A stretch of DNA of 55,048 nucleotides from the NCBI GenBank assembly GCA_945870865.1, contig CAMBTO010000004.1:1-55048 (forward strand), given 5' to 3'. The notes below the pieces were generated by a model that was not told the origin of the DNA, did no database searches, and was given only the letters and a program-made list of their open reading frames with translations. Made by a program: the position numbers and the translations under genes. Source of the stretch: Klebsiella pneumoniae (lineage in GTDB: Bacteria > Pseudomonadota > Gammaproteobacteria > Eutrophobiales > Eutrophobiaceae). Below, one piece after another: positions 24,697-33,308 of this stretch (its first letter is position 1; the number at the start of each line of letters is the position of its first letter).

Positions 24697-26082
24697 ATGG
24701 ATAGAGACATGAATCAATTACTGGACAAGATCGCGGCAGCTACAGGCCGATCCCTTATTCTGGAAGGCGCAGACATCAGTGAGCGTTATGCCGTGGACTG
24801 GAGTCGGGAAAACCCATGTAAACCTGCCGTCGTCTTACGACCGGTAAACACCCTTCAGGTCAGTACAATCCTGCGTCTATGTAATGAGGCCCGCCAGCCA
24901 CTGGTAACCCAGGGTGGTATGACTGGTCTGGCAGGCGGGGCCACGCCGCAGCCGGGAGAATGGGTACTCAGTCTGGAGAAAATGAACGGCATTGTAGAGC
25001 TGGACGCCGATTCGATGACGTTGACAGCGAAAGCTGGCACGCCACTGGAAACCTTGCAAAATGCGGCACGTGAGGCCGGCCTGATGTTGCCTCTTGACCT
25101 CGGTGCCCGCGGATCCTGCACCATTGGTGGCAATATCGCCACCAATGCCGGCGGTAACCAGGTCATCCAGTACGGTATGACCCGTTCACTGGTTCTGGGG
25201 CTGGAAGCGGTCATGGCTGATGGTACGATCATTTCCTCACGCAACAAACTGTTGAAGAACAATACCGGGTTTGACCTTAAACACATATTTATCGGCAGCG
25301 AAGGTTCGCTCGGTATCGTGACCGAGGCGATATTGCGGCTGTTCCCGGCGACCTCGTCGCGGCAATCGGCCTTGTGCGGGATGGAACAATTCAGCGATGT
25401 GGTGGCACTGTTAAAGATGATGAAACGCAAGTTGCCGGTCATCAGTGCATTCGAGGCGATGTGGGCCAGCTATTTCCGGTATGCGGTTGATGTCATCAAA
25501 TGCAGACGTGACCCGTTTGAGAATCCTTACAACTATTATGTATTACTGGAATCCGAAGGCAATGACCTGGACATGGACGAGGAGCGTTTCCAGTCGGCCC
25601 TGTTTGAAGAACTCGAATCCGGCCTGATAACTGACGCAGTGATATCACGATCGACCCAGGACCGTCAGGACTTCTGGGCAATCCGGGACTCGGTTGGCGA
25701 GATCCTGCACTCACTCCGGCATGAGGCCAATTTTGATATCGGTATACCACTGAGCGAGACCGAGGGCTGTATACGCGAGATTGATACGGAGCTGAACCGG
25801 GTGTTCCCCGGTTTATTCCTGCTGATATTCGGTCATGTCGGTGACGGTAACCTGCATCTGATAGCCACCACGGGCAAACCGGAGGACACCCGCACCATCT
25901 ACGATATCGTCTATCGAATCACCGGGGCGCATCAGGGCGGTATAGCCGCCGAGCATGGTATCGGCATGCTGAAAAAACCGTGGTTGCATCTGTCGCGCAG
26001 TCAGGAAGAGATTGCATTGATGCGCACCTTGAAGGCCGCGTTTGATCCAAACAATATCCTGAACCCCGGACGTGTTATCTAA
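24697..26082 (+). CDS. FAD-linked 2-hydroxyacid dehydrogenase (GlcD/D-lactate/D-2-hydroxyglutarate type)
   Basis: A 461-residue flavoprotein of the VAO/PCMH superfamily. The PCMH FAD-binding half has VLRPVNTLQVSTILRLCNEARQPLVTQGGMTGLAGG, PLDLGARGSCTIGGNIATNAGG and the LKNNTGFDLKHIFIGSEGSLGIVTEA motif. The C-terminal cap has IFGHVGDGNLH, whose His residues bind metal in D-2-hydroxyglutarate and D-lactate dehydrogenases, then AAEHGIGMLKKPWL and the terminal FDPNNILNPGRVI. The substrate is a D-2-hydroxyacid, exact identity open. An ATG four codons downstream (MNQLL) is an equally good start; neither has a strong ribosome site. No glcE/glcF partners are adjacent, consistent with a single-subunit enzyme. 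Confidence 0.9.
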   Translation: MDRDMNQLLDKIAAATGRSLILEGADISERYAVDWSRENPCKPAVVLRPVNTLQVSTILRLCNEARQPLVTQGGMTGLAGGATPQPGEWVLSLEKMNGIVELDADSMTLTAKAGTPLETLQNAAREAGLMLPLDLGARGSCTIGGNIATNAGGNQVIQYGMTRSLVLGLEAVMADGTIISSRNKLLKNNTGFDLKHIFIGSEGSLGIVTEAILRLFPATSSRQSALCGMEQFSDVVALLKMMKRKLPVISAFEAMWASYFRYAVDVIKCRRDPFENPYNYYVLLESEGNDLDMDEERFQSALFEELESGLITDAVISRSTQDRQDFWAIRDSVGEILHSLRHEANFDIGIPLSETEGCIREIDTELNRVFPGLFLLIFGHVGDGNLHLIATTGKPEDTRTIYDIVYRITGAHQGGIAAEHGIGMLKKPWLHLSRSQEEIALMRTLKAAFDPNNILNPGRVI

Positions 26083-26090
26083 ATAGCTGT

Positions 26091-26121
26091 TCCGATATGC
26101 GGGTGGAATCAGGATATCGGA
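26091..26121. repeat. Inverted repeat between convergent genes
   Basis: TCCGATAT and its exact complement ATATCGGA enclose a 15-base loop just after the FAD dehydrogenase stop. There is no T-run, so a role in transcript ending is possible but not shown. Confidence 0.4.
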
Positions 26122-26129
26122 TGAGTTAT

Positions 26130-27044
26130 TTATCCGGCGTTCAGGTGGGGTCCGTATTTTTCGACAAATCTGTCACAACGTTGCAGGAACTCTCTGGTGC
26201 TTATCGGCATCGGGATTCGCGTATTCGCATGGATGATAATCAATGAGGCGCCGTCACGTATCAGCTGTATACCTCTCTCTCCCAGTGCGTATTGTTTCTT
26301 GATACTACCTTCAGGCAGAATTGCATTGGTGGCTGAAATTCGGTCGGATGCGCCGACAAAACGTGGCCAAATCTCGATTATACGTGCATCGGTCCGCATC
26401 GTTTCCGCGGCGAGTTTTGCGCTGTCACCCATTTCCCGGATCGTCGGAACCATGTGAGAGAACATCGGTGACTGGGCAAACATGGAAGAGAGTTTGCTGG
26501 AAATGGCATCGATTTCGTGCATCGTCTGGGCAATCTTGATATAGCGTGAGGCGAGGAATTGTTTGACCGGCATGGTAAATACCTTGAACGGTTCACCCCA
26601 GAGTTCATCCAGCCCTTCCCGGCCCGTCGCTGGCCGGATGTATTTACCGTATTCGAGCGCACCCATAAAACAGCGACCGCATTCCTTGATCAGCTCATTG
26701 TCCGGACTGACCCTGACGCCCATCTCTTCGAGTTCCACCATGTGAGTCAATATGTCAGAACCCCGGTTCAGCATCGCCCCGGCCAGCATGGCAGCGAGTA
26801 CCCGTTTGCGGTACGGATCCTCTTCAGCCTCGTACGCGGTGCGTACCTCGTTCAGGCGATCACTCGGGGTGTTTATTCCCGGTTCGGTATGGTGGAAGAC
26901 GCGGCGGGTAAGCTGGTCGATTAACTGTTTTTTATAGCTGAGGCTGTCAGGCATATCGTAGTAGCGGATCCAGTAGCCATCGTAATACACCCGGTCTTCA
27001 CCATCCATCTTCCTGACCGTACCATTCGCAATTTCTTCAACCAT
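26130..27044 (-). CDS. Conserved-looking protein of unknown function, 304 residues
   Basis: I recognise no family. There is no signal peptide or membrane helix, so it should be cytoplasmic. The sequence is mostly helical, with aromatic-rich VYYDGYWIRYYDMPDSLSYKKQL at the N-terminus, two cysteines close together (KECGRCFMG) in the middle, and an amphipathic region SSKLSSMFAQSPMFSHMVPTIREMG. The C-terminus has LIIIHANTRIPMPISTREFLQRC. AAGGA lies 15 bases before the ATG. It is divergent from the truncated SIMPL-type gene. Codon use looks like that of its neighbours. Confidence 0.75.
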   Translation of the reverse strand: MVEEIANGTVRKMDGEDRVYYDGYWIRYYDMPDSLSYKKQLIDQLTRRVFHHTEPGINTPSDRLNEVRTAYEAEEDPYRKRVLAAMLAGAMLNRGSDILTHMVELEEMGVRVSPDNELIKECGRCFMGALEYGKYIRPATGREGLDELWGEPFKVFTMPVKQFLASRYIKIAQTMHEIDAISSKLSSMFAQSPMFSHMVPTIREMGDSAKLAAETMRTDARIIEIWPRFVGASDRISATNAILPEGSIKKQYALGERGIQLIRDGASLIIIHANTRIPMPISTREFLQRCDRFVEKYGPHLNAG

Positions 27045-27199
27045 GTTTAAACCGGCGCATCCTTAAAATTTTGCGGATCATACTCCAGCATTCGGGCTAT
27101 TTCGACAGGATAATCCGGTTTTGGGTCAATTCGTGGGCAGAGGAGCCATCTGGGGTATACTTGTTTTCATTAAAGACAGTTACCCCGGAGGTAATTGTC

Positions 27200-27478
27200 A
27201 TGCTGCGATTGATGGTTCGGACATTGTTTTTACTGGTATTCCCGCTGATTGTGCTCGCGCAGGAGTCACCGACTTTCAACCAGGTACATCTCGACGCCCA
27301 GGTGGAGCGTGAGGTAGACAATGATCAGCTGGAAGTGGTACTGATGGTACAGGAGGAGGGTGTCAATCCGGATGAAATCGCCACGCGCGTGAATGAAACG
27401 ATGCAGTGGGCGTTAAAGGTGGCGGATGGAAACAAGGATAAGGTTACAGTGTTTTCATCACCGTACGTGCTGCATTGA
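27200..27478 (+). pseudogene. Truncated SIMPL (DUF541)-type secreted protein
   Basis: The start is well defined: GGAGGTAATTGTC stands before an ATG that begins a signal peptide (MLRLMVRTLFLLVFPLIVLAQ). The mature part VHLDAQVEREVDNDQLEVVLMVQEEG ... EIATRVNETMQWALKVA reads like the first strand-helix of SIMPL-domain proteins. Complete members have about 220-250 residues; this one stops after 92, and its last dozen codons overlap the end of hemL on the opposite strand. The remainder of the domain is therefore missing, as if a deletion joined it to the hemL 3' end. A small functional fragment is possible but less likely. Confidence 0.65.
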
Positions 27479-28712
27479 TCGTTGCCTGGATGTGTTCATT
27501 CGTATGGGCTGAGGACACAAAACCGGCCTCGTAGGCGGAAGGTGCGAGATAGATGCCTTGATCGAGCATGCCGTGGAAGAAGTGTTTGAATCGCGGGACA
27601 TTGCAGGCCATTACCTGATCAAACCGGCTGATCGTTTCCTCTTCGGTAAAGAACAATCCAAACATGCCGCCTGATTGTGTCGTCGTAAACGGGATGCCGT
27701 TTTCACGCGCTACATTGCGCAGGCCGTCGAGCAGGCGGCGGGTGGATTGTTCGAGTGCTTCAAAAAATCCCGGTTGGGCGATTGCGTTTAAGGTGGTCAT
27801 GCCGGCGGCCATCGCGACCGGATTGCCAGACAGTGTTCCGGCCTGGTAGACCGGGCCGTCGGGGGCGAGGTGGTTCATGATGTCGGCACGCCCGCCAAAG
27901 GCACCGACCGGCATGCCGCCGCCGATGACCTTGCCGAGGATGGTAATGTCCGGTTTGATCTTGTAAATCGACTGTGCGCCGCCGAGTGCGACACGGAATC
28001 CGGTCATTACCTCGTCGAAGATCAACAGGCTGCCATACTCTGTGCATAACGCGCGCATGCAGTCATGGAACGATTGTGTGGCCGGGACGCAGTTCATGTT
28101 GCCGGCGACCGGTTCGACGATGATGCAGGCGATCTCTGTGCCGATTTGTGTAAACAATTCGCGCAACTGGTCGGTGTTGTTATATGACAGTGTAATCGTG
28201 TGTCTGGCGGAATCGGCGGGTACGCCGGGTGAGGTGGGGACGCCCAGTGTCAATGCACCGGAGCCGGCCTTGACCAGAAGTGAATCGGCATGGCCGTGAT
28301 AACAACCTTCGAATTTCACGATCTTGTCGCGGCCGGTATAACCACGGGCGAGGCGGATCGCGCTCATCGCCGCCTCGGTGCCGGAGTTGACCATGCGTAC
28401 CTTTTCGATGGTCGGCATCAACCGGCAGATCAGTTCGGCCATTTCAATCTCGGCGATTGTAGGTGCGCCAAAACTGAGTCCGTTCGCGGCGGCCTCGGTT
28501 ACCTTGCGTATCACCTCGGGATAAGCATGGCCGAGGATCATCGGGCCCCAGGAGCCGACATAGTCAATATACTGTTTGCTGTTGGTATCAAACACCAGCG
28601 CACCTTGCGCCCGCGCAAAAAATACCGGATCGCCACCGACGCCCTTGAATGCACGCACCGGTGAATTGACGCCGCCGGGGATGACTTGTTGTGCCCGTTT
28701 GAACAGATTCAT
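27444..28712 (-). CDS. hemL: Glutamate-1-semialdehyde 2,1-aminomutase HemL
   Basis: A 422-residue PLP enzyme that converts glutamate-1-semialdehyde to 5-aminolevulinate, the committed stage of the C5 haem pathway. Diagnostic stretches are [17 protein letters not shown], the [35 protein letters not shown] region, [13 protein letters not shown] and the PLP lysine Lys261 in [16 protein letters not shown]. The length is normal and the frame is intact. It sits between a thiD fragment 4 bases upstream and a truncated SIMPL-type gene overlapping its end, so this essential gene survives between two damaged neighbours. hemJ, another haem gene, lies 0.8 kb further along. Confidence 0.97.
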   Translation of the reverse strand: MNLFKRAQQVIPGGVNSPVRAFKGVGGDPVFFARAQGALVFDTNSKQYIDYVGSWGPMILGHAYPEVIRKVTEAAANGLSFGAPTIAEIEMAELICRLMPTIEKVRMVNSGTEAAMSAIRLARGYTGRDKIVKFEGCYHGHADSLLVKAGSGALTLGVPTSPGVPADSARHTITLSYNNTDQLRELFTQIGTEIACIIVEPVAGNMNCVPATQSFHDCMRALCTEYGSLLIFDEVMTGFRVALGGAQSIYKIKPDITILGKVIGGGMPVGAFGGRADIMNHLAPDGPVYQAGTLSGNPVAMAAGMTTLNAIAQPGFFEALEQSTRRLLDGLRNVARENGIPFTTTQSGGMFGLFFTEEETISRFDQVMACNVPRFKHFFHGMLDQGIYLAPSAYEAGFVSSAHTNEHIQATINAARTVMKTL

Positions 28713-28716
28713 ATGT

Positions 28717-28917
28717 TTATGTCTTCGTCATTAGTTGATTGAATGTATGGATGACCGTCGTGCCGGTGTTTTGTGCGGTCAGCGCGGTCAGTACCGACAC
28801 ACACCGGGCGCCATTCCGGTTGATACTCTCAATATCGGCCTGGATACCAGCTGCACCGGACGGATCATGCGCGGAAAACGCGAGTACGATAGGAGGGTGC
28901 GCGTTAAAGGTTTTCAT
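28717..28917 (-). pseudogene. thiD: thiD remnant (hydroxymethylpyrimidine kinase, first ~55 residues)
   Basis: The 66-residue frame encodes IVLAFSAHDPSGAAGIQADIESINRNGARCVSVLTALTAQNTGTT, the start of ThiD including the substrate-binding DPSG-x-AG-x-QADI motif. Real ThiD has about 260 residues and the catalytic and ATP-binding parts are absent here. The frame ends 4 bases before hemL. In many gammaproteobacteria the order is rubredoxin, thiD, thiE, hemL; here rubredoxin is present on the other side, so the missing piece is the rest of thiD plus thiE. This fits one internal deletion. The product is not expected to be an active kinase. Confidence 0.8.
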
Positions 28918-28973
28918 TGCAATCTATTCTACATGGTTAATAATCACGCGGAAAAAAAATAGGAGATCGTGAC

Positions 28974-29141
28974 GTGAAAAAGTATATGTGTGTTATCTGC
29001 GGATATATCTACGATGAGTCACTCGGCTGGCCGGCCGATGGCATCGCCGCCGGCACACGCTGGGACGACGTACCGATCAACTGGAGTTGTCCGGACTGTG
29101 GGGCACGCAAGGAAGATTTTGATATGGTGGAGATGGATTGA
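28974..29141 (+). CDS. Rubredoxin, 55 residues
   Basis: A small gene read directly from the sequence. It starts at GTG with TAGGAGATC upstream and encodes [20 protein letters not shown] ... GTRWDDVP ... [19 protein letters not shown]. The four iron ligands are Cys6, Cys9, Cys39 and Cys42 in the two C-x2-C-G/C-x2-C-G loops of rubredoxins. Rubredoxins carry single electrons to partners such as alkane hydroxylase or oxygen-detoxifying flavoproteins; none is seen here. It is divergent from the thiD remnant, an arrangement found in many gammaproteobacteria. Confidence 0.97.
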   Translation: MKKYMCVICGYIYDESLGWPADGIAAGTRWDDVPINWSCPDCGARKEDFDMVEMD

Positions 29142-29463
29142 TCCGGGGCTTCAGGAGGAGGGTTTCCGCATGTTGGGTGGGTTTATCACTGGCTTCGAGG
29201 GGCGTTCCGCAGCCACCCGGCATGCTCGTTCAAGACACGCCGTAAATACATCCATGTAGGCTCGGGTGCCGCATCCATGCGGTTTCACAAGCATGCCGGG
29301 TGGCTGCTCCAGGCTGAGAGGATAGTGCCTTGGTTAAAAAGCGGATATTCAGAATGAGTTAATGGCAAGTCCGGAACTACTTTGATTGCCTACCGGGTGG
29401 CTGGGGAACTTTCCCGAAGCCCGATCAGACGAAATGCACAGCTGCCAAAATCATGTAAGACAT
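29142..29463. other. Gene-free stretch with a palindromic element
   Basis: About 320 bases between rubredoxin and hemJ. It contains copy 2 of the palindromic element; otherwise I see no gene, promoter or terminator that I can support. Confidence 0.65.
29209..29307. repeat. Variable-stem palindromic element, copy 2 (inverted relative to copy 1)
   Basis: A perfect 18-bp terminal inverted repeat (GCAGCCACCCGGCATGCT and its complement) surrounds a 63-base core. On the minus strand the core reads TGTGAAACCGCATGGATGCGG, CACCCGAGCCTACATGG, ATGTATTTACGGCGTG and TCTTGAACG, almost identical to copy 1 at 23.1 kb. The terminal stems of the two copies share no obvious sequence, yet both pair perfectly. 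So the core is conserved by sequence while the stem is conserved only by pairing. Confidence 0.85.
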
Positions 29464-29889
29464 CTAAAATGGCCTGACTACCGCCAGCAGGATAATTGCA
29501 ATCAGGATCAAAACCGGGGCTTCATTAAACCAGCGATACCAGACGTGGCTGTGTTTGTTACGGTCGTGTTTGAAGTCGAGTAGCAGTTTGCCGCAGTAAA
29601 TGTGGTAGATCAGCAGCAGCAGTACCAGTCCCAGCTTCAGGTGTAGCCAGTAAGTGCCGGCATAGGCGGCCCAGCCCATCTGGCCGAGTGTGAGCAGGCC
29701 GAACAGGATGGTCAGTACACCACCCGGTGTGGTGATCCCATAGAACAGTTTGCGTTCCATGATCTTGAAGCGGTCGATACTGGTCTTGTCCTCGCTCATC
29801 GCGTGGTAGACATACAGGCGCGGCAGGTAGAACAGGCCTGCAAACCAGGTGACCATGAAGATCAGATGCAGTGCCTTTAACCAGAGCAT
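29464..29889 (-). CDS. hemJ: Protoporphyrinogen oxidase HemJ
   Basis: A 141-residue membrane protein with four predicted helices. It has the conserved MLWLKALHLIFMVTWFAGLFYLPRLYVYHA start, with the His and the Arg that are essential in HemJ, then KLFYGITTPGGVLTILFG, WLHLKLGLVLLLLIYHIYCGKLL, and the C-terminal WYRWFNEAPVLILIAIILLAVVRPF. HemJ oxidises protoporphyrinogen IX late in haem synthesis in bacteria lacking HemG/HemY. Its start overlaps the end of the thioredoxin-like gene by 13 bases, so the two are co-transcribed. Confidence 0.95.
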   Translation of the reverse strand: MLWLKALHLIFMVTWFAGLFYLPRLYVYHAMSEDKTSIDRFKIMERKLFYGITTPGGVLTILFGLLTLGQMGWAAYAGTYWLHLKLGLVLLLLIYHIYCGKLLLDFKHDRNKHSHVWYRWFNEAPVLILIAIILLAVVRPF

Positions 29890-30497
29890 GCGGGTAAATC
29901 TGTATTGGCCGGGCGGGACGGTACGTGTTTAAGTGTCCCGGTGTTTGTACAGTGAGTTAACGCCTTGTCGTTGGCGGATACTCGTGTGGTCTCCGCCAGC
30001 ATTTGTTTTATCCGCGTGCGCAGTTGACCGAAGTCGAGCACGCCGGTGTGTTGCATCGCAATGCTGCCGTCCGGGGTAATCAGGAACGAGGCGGGAGTGC
30101 CCGGTATGTCGCCGAATGCGCTGACGGCCGCGCCGTTGATATCGAGTGCTATCGGGTAAGGTATCTGCATGTCACGGCTGGTCTCCAGTACCCGGTTGGG
30201 TGGATCGTAGGGCATGGCGACGGCGATGATCTCGAATCCACTGCCAGACAATTCCTGGTAGAGGGCGATCATCTCTGGCATCTCCTTGCGACATTCCACA
30301 CAGGAGGTGGCCCAGAAGGTCACCAGTACCGGTTTGCCGGCCAGGCTGGACAGGGCGAGCTGACGACCGTCGAGCAGGGGGAATGTGATATTCGGGGCGC
30401 GTTGGCGCAGCATACTGTCGGGTACGGCCATATAGATGAGCAGGGCGGCCCACACCACCAGGCCCACACCAGCCAGTCCTTTAATCGCTTTCTGCAT
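29877..30497 (-). CDS. Membrane-anchored thioredoxin-like protein (TlpA/ResA type)
   Basis: A 206-residue protein with an uncleaved N-terminal helix (about 7-25) and a periplasmic thioredoxin fold. The active site is FWATSCVECRKEMPEM with Cys66 and Cys69; CVEC instead of the common CPPC or CxPC changes the redox potential and loses the usual proline. IPGTPASFLITPDG provides the cis-proline loop. Such proteins reduce disulfides in the periplasm, often for cytochrome c maturation. About 45 residues after the fold, rich in Thr, Asn and two Cys, appear to be a disordered tail. It overlaps hemJ, suggesting a link with haem or cytochrome supply. Confidence 0.88.
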   Translation of the reverse strand: MQKAIKGLAGVGLVVWAALLIYMAVPDSMLRQRAPNITFPLLDGRQLALSSLAGKPVLVTFWATSCVECRKEMPEMIALYQELSGSGFEIIAVAMPYDPPNRVLETSRDMQIPYPIALDINGAAVSAFGDIPGTPASFLITPDGSIAMQHTGVLDFGQLRTRIKQMLAETTRVSANDKALTHCTNTGTLKHVPSRPANTDLPACSG

Positions 30498-30617
30498 CTC
30501 CCAATTATAGCGTTATTATCGCTGTAAAGGCACAAATGACCGATTTTATGGCAGGTTCTTCTTTTCCTTGCCGGGATCAGCTCGTATCATACCCGCCACA
30601 CTGGAAGGATGGCTTAT

Positions 30618-31649
30618 ATGATCAAGACTGGAATTGTTGGCGCAACCGGGTATACCGGCGTGGAATTGATGCGCCTGCTTGCACAACACCCACAGGTACA
30701 GCTAGAGGTCGTGACCTCCCGGACCGAGGCGGGCAAGTCTGTCAGCGATTTTTTTCCCTCTCTGCGCGGCATTATTGATCGGGTCTATGTTGAGCCGGAC
30801 GTCAAGGCGTTGGCCACCTGTGATGTGGTCTTTTTTGCCACCCCGAACGGTACGGCGATGCAGAGTGCCCCGGCATTACTGGAGCAGGGTACCCGGATCA
30901 TCGATTTGTCGGCCGATTTCCGTCTGAAAGACGTCGCTGAATGGGAAAAATGGTATGGCCAGAAACATGACTGCCCGCCACTGGTCGCCGAGGCTGTGTA
31001 TGGACTGCCGGAGCTGAATCGTGAATTGATCGGCAAGGCGCGGCTGGTGGCGAATCCCGGTTGTTATCCAACCGCTGTGCAGCTCGGATTTTTACCCTTG
31101 CTGGAGCAGAAACTGGTGCATCCCGGTTCTCTGATTGCCGATGCGAAGTCCGGCGTCAGTGGTGCAGGCCGCAAGATGTCGTTGATGTATCACTATTGTG
31201 AGGCGGCAGATTCGTTCATGGCCTATGCTGCCAGGGGACACCGGCACCTGCCGGAGATCAAACAGGGCTTGCAAGCAGTGACTGACGAGCCGGTCGGTCT
31301 TGTCTTTGTGCCGCACCTGTTACCGATGATACGCGGTATCCATGCCACCCTGTATGCCACGCTGCTCGACCCCTCGGTGGACCTGCAACGCGTGTATGAA
31401 GAACGTTACCGGAATGAGCCGTTTGTTGATGTGATGCCGGCGGGCAGCCATCCTAATACCAGCTCGGTCAGGGGCACCAATATGTGCCGGATCTCGTGTC
31501 ATAAACCGCAAAATGGTAATACAGCTGTCATCCTCGCGGTAGAGGATAATCTGGTCAAGGGCGCTGCTGGTCAGGCGATCCAGAACATGAATATCATGTT
31601 TGGTTTACCCGAGACCACCGGTTTGCTGGCTGCGGCCTGTTATCCTTGA
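30618..31649 (+). CDS. argC: N-acetyl-gamma-glutamyl-phosphate reductase ArgC
   Basis: A 343-residue enzyme of arginine synthesis that reduces N-acetylglutamyl phosphate with NADPH. It begins [21 protein letters not shown] (NADP site), has [24 protein letters not shown], the catalytic Cys149 in [14 protein letters not shown], the KSGVSGAGR loop and GHRHLPEI. The length matches the family. An in-frame ATG three codons earlier exists, but GGAAGG lies at proper distance only for the start chosen here. It opens a block of genes whose order is known from Pseudomonas. Confidence 0.95.
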   Translation: MIKTGIVGATGYTGVELMRLLAQHPQVQLEVVTSRTEAGKSVSDFFPSLRGIIDRVYVEPDVKALATCDVVFFATPNGTAMQSAPALLEQGTRIIDLSADFRLKDVAEWEKWYGQKHDCPPLVAEAVYGLPELNRELIGKARLVANPGCYPTAVQLGFLPLLEQKLVHPGSLIADAKSGVSGAGRKMSLMYHYCEAADSFMAYAARGHRHLPEIKQGLQAVTDEPVGLVFVPHLLPMIRGIHATLYATLLDPSVDLQRVYEERYRNEPFVDVMPAGSHPNTSSVRGTNMCRISCHKPQNGNTAVILAVEDNLVKGAAGQAIQNMNIMFGLPETTGLLAAACYP

Positions 31650-31674
31650 TGTTGTTCAAAGCCGGACAGTTCTG

Positions 31675-32376
31675 ATGCCGCGCCTGATAATCAAAAGTCA
31701 CCGGCCCTGGCAGGGTATTATTTCGGTTACTGCGCTCAGTGTGGTCATCGCCCTGGTCACCTGGCAGATGTTGGATACCAGTTACTGGCGCATTATCAGC
31801 TCGATGACGGGCAGGAATAATGATGAACGCACGCTGATAGACGCAAATCGTCAGCTGCTTGATCAAAATCAGGACCTGAACAGCCGCCTGTTGATGTTGG
31901 AGCAAACTACCAAGGTCGACAAGAATACGGCAGTGATGTTGCAGAAGGAAATGATCGCGCTGCAGGATCAGATCTACAAACTGAAACGTGAGCTGGAGTT
32001 TTACCAGGGTGCGATGGATTCTGCACGTAAAACTGTTGGCATGGACATCCATGGGGTCTATATTGAACCGGCCGGTAGCAGCAACCGATACCTGCTCAAA
32101 CTCGTATTCACCCATGTTGCAAAAAATGATACTGTTATGAAGGGTCGTCTGGCTGTTACCATTGTAGGAACGCAAAACGGTGAACAGCGGCGGCTGGAAT
32201 TGGGCAGCCTGCTGGAAGAAAAGACTGACTTTGGATTCGAGATCAAGAGTTTCAAACGGCTGGAGTATGAATTTGGCTTGGACGAGGACTTTGTCGCAAA
32301 ACAGGTGATAGTCAGGGTCAATCCCACGATCGGGGGCGAACCCCCGCTCAGCAAGACCTATGATTGGCCTATCTAA
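31675..32376 (+). CDS. Single-helix coiled-coil protein of the argC–erpA neighbourhood (DUF6776-like)
   Basis: A 233-residue protein with one membrane helix near residues 15-32, a coiled coil at about 50-115 (LLDQNQDLNSRLLMLEQ ... LQKEMIALQDQIYKLKRELEFYQ) and a periplasmic beta domain of about 110 residues. The layout resembles inner-membrane accessory proteins such as PilO/PilN-type, but no pilus genes are near. A gene of the same plan lies between argC and the bactofilin gene in Pseudomonas (from memory), so I take it as the same conserved hypothetical family. It is 25 bases from argC and 22 bases from the bactofilin, an operon-like spacing. Confidence 0.8.
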   Translation: MPRLIIKSHRPWQGIISVTALSVVIALVTWQMLDTSYWRIISSMTGRNNDERTLIDANRQLLDQNQDLNSRLLMLEQTTKVDKNTAVMLQKEMIALQDQIYKLKRELEFYQGAMDSARKTVGMDIHGVYIEPAGSSNRYLLKLVFTHVAKNDTVMKGRLAVTIVGTQNGEQRRLELGSLLEEKTDFGFEIKSFKRLEYEFGLDEDFVAKQVIVRVNPTIGGEPPLSKTYDWPI

Positions 32377-32398
32377 TTTAATATCGGGAGCCTGAAAC

Positions 32399-32827
32399 AT
32401 GTGGGGCAAGAAGAAAAAACGTAAAACCACCAGGATAGACACGCTGGTAGGCCAGCATACCGTTATCCAGGGAGATATGAAGTTTACCGGTGGACTGCAT
32501 GTCGAAGGCATGATCATGGGTAATGTCTTTGCGGTAGATGACGATGGCAGCTCCATGTTGCAGCTGAGTCATCATGGCCGTATAGAGGGCGAGGTCAATG
32601 TCCCTTATGTTGTACTGAATGGTGAGGTCCGGGGTGATGTCCATAGCAGTGCGCATGTGGAGCTATTGTCAAAGTCCCAGGTCACCGGGAATGTTCATTA
32701 TAACCTGATAGAAATGGCCATCGGTGCCGAGGTTAATGGCAAGCTGGTGCACATCGCCCAACCTGAGCCGCGCAAAGGCGCCCCGCGTACTGATGATGTG
32801 TTTGATATCCCCGAACAAGATACTTGA
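32399..32827 (+). CDS. Bactofilin (polymer-forming cytoskeletal protein)
   Basis: A 142-residue protein with a lysine-rich N-terminus (MWGKKKKRKTTR), which fits membrane contact, and a central right-handed beta-helix of short repeats: TVIQGDMKFTGGLHVEGMIMGNVFA, GRIEGEVNVPYVVLNGEVRGDVHSSAHVELLSKSQVTGNVHYNLIEMAIGAEVNGKL. Bactofilins polymerise without nucleotide and place peptidoglycan enzymes or other partners in the cell. GGGAGCC precedes the ATG. The preceding single-helix protein and the M23 peptidase gene 2.3 kb away make a cell-wall role reasonable, as M23 peptidases and bactofilins are often encoded together. Confidence 0.93.
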   Translation: MWGKKKKRKTTRIDTLVGQHTVIQGDMKFTGGLHVEGMIMGNVFAVDDDGSSMLQLSHHGRIEGEVNVPYVVLNGEVRGDVHSSAHVELLSKSQVTGNVHYNLIEMAIGAEVNGKLVHIAQPEPRKGAPRTDDVFDIPEQDT

Positions 32828-32895
32828 GCAAATCACTTGGTTTTTGGTTACACTGGCCATATCTACAGTAATAACCGTTTCAGGGCAGAAGACAT

Positions 32896-33261
32896 ATGCA
32901 AAGCACTTTTGAAGAAGGCGCCGGTTACGTACCGGATCCGCTTAATTTTACCGATTCAGCCGTCTCCAAGGTCAGGGAACTGATTGAGGACGAGGGTAAT
33001 GCCGGGCTGATGTTGAGGGTTTATATCAGTGGTGGTGGCTGCTCCGGCTTCCAGTACGGTTTTACCTTTGATGAAAAGACTACTGACGGCGATACAGTCA
33101 TCGAACGCGAGGGCGTCAGGTTACTGGTAGACCCGATGAGTATCCAGTATCTTGCCGGCGCTGAAATCGACTATTCCGAAGGACTGGAAGGCGCGCAGTT
33201 TGTCATTCGCAATCCAAATGCCCGCACTACCTGCGGATGTGGGTCGTCCTTTTCTGTCTGA
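32896..33261 (+). CDS. erpA: Iron-sulfur cluster insertion protein ErpA
   Basis: A 121-residue A-type carrier that transfers [2Fe-2S] or [4Fe-4S] clusters to target proteins. The three ligand cysteines are Cys49 in [13 protein letters not shown] and Cys113 and Cys115 in the C-terminal [11 protein letters not shown]. The length agrees with ErpA/IscA proteins; the neighbourhood argC...erpA...anmK and the [14 protein letters not shown] start favour ErpA. A strong terminator follows. Confidence 0.94.
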   Translation: MQSTFEEGAGYVPDPLNFTDSAVSKVRELIEDEGNAGLMLRVYISGGGCSGFQYGFTFDEKTTDGDTVIEREGVRLLVDPMSIQYLAGAEIDYSEGLEGAQFVIRNPNARTTCGCGSSFSV

Positions 33262-33278
33262 CCTGGGTTGACGGTCTT

Positions 33279-33308
33279 GAAAAAAAAGCGCCGAGGCGCT
33301 TTTTTTTG
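33279..33308 (+). terminator. Intrinsic terminator after erpA
   Basis: The arms AAAGCGCC and GGCGCTTT with a 2-3 base loop (GA) are flanked by eight A on the left and a run of eight T on the right. It lies 17 bases after the erpA stop. Because of the A-run it would also act on the opposite strand. Confidence 0.9.

Noticed and set aside
28717-28917. thiD disrupted by a simple frameshift
   Set aside because: hemL begins 4 bases after the fragment, so no further thiD sequence exists in any frame; truncation by deletion explains it better.
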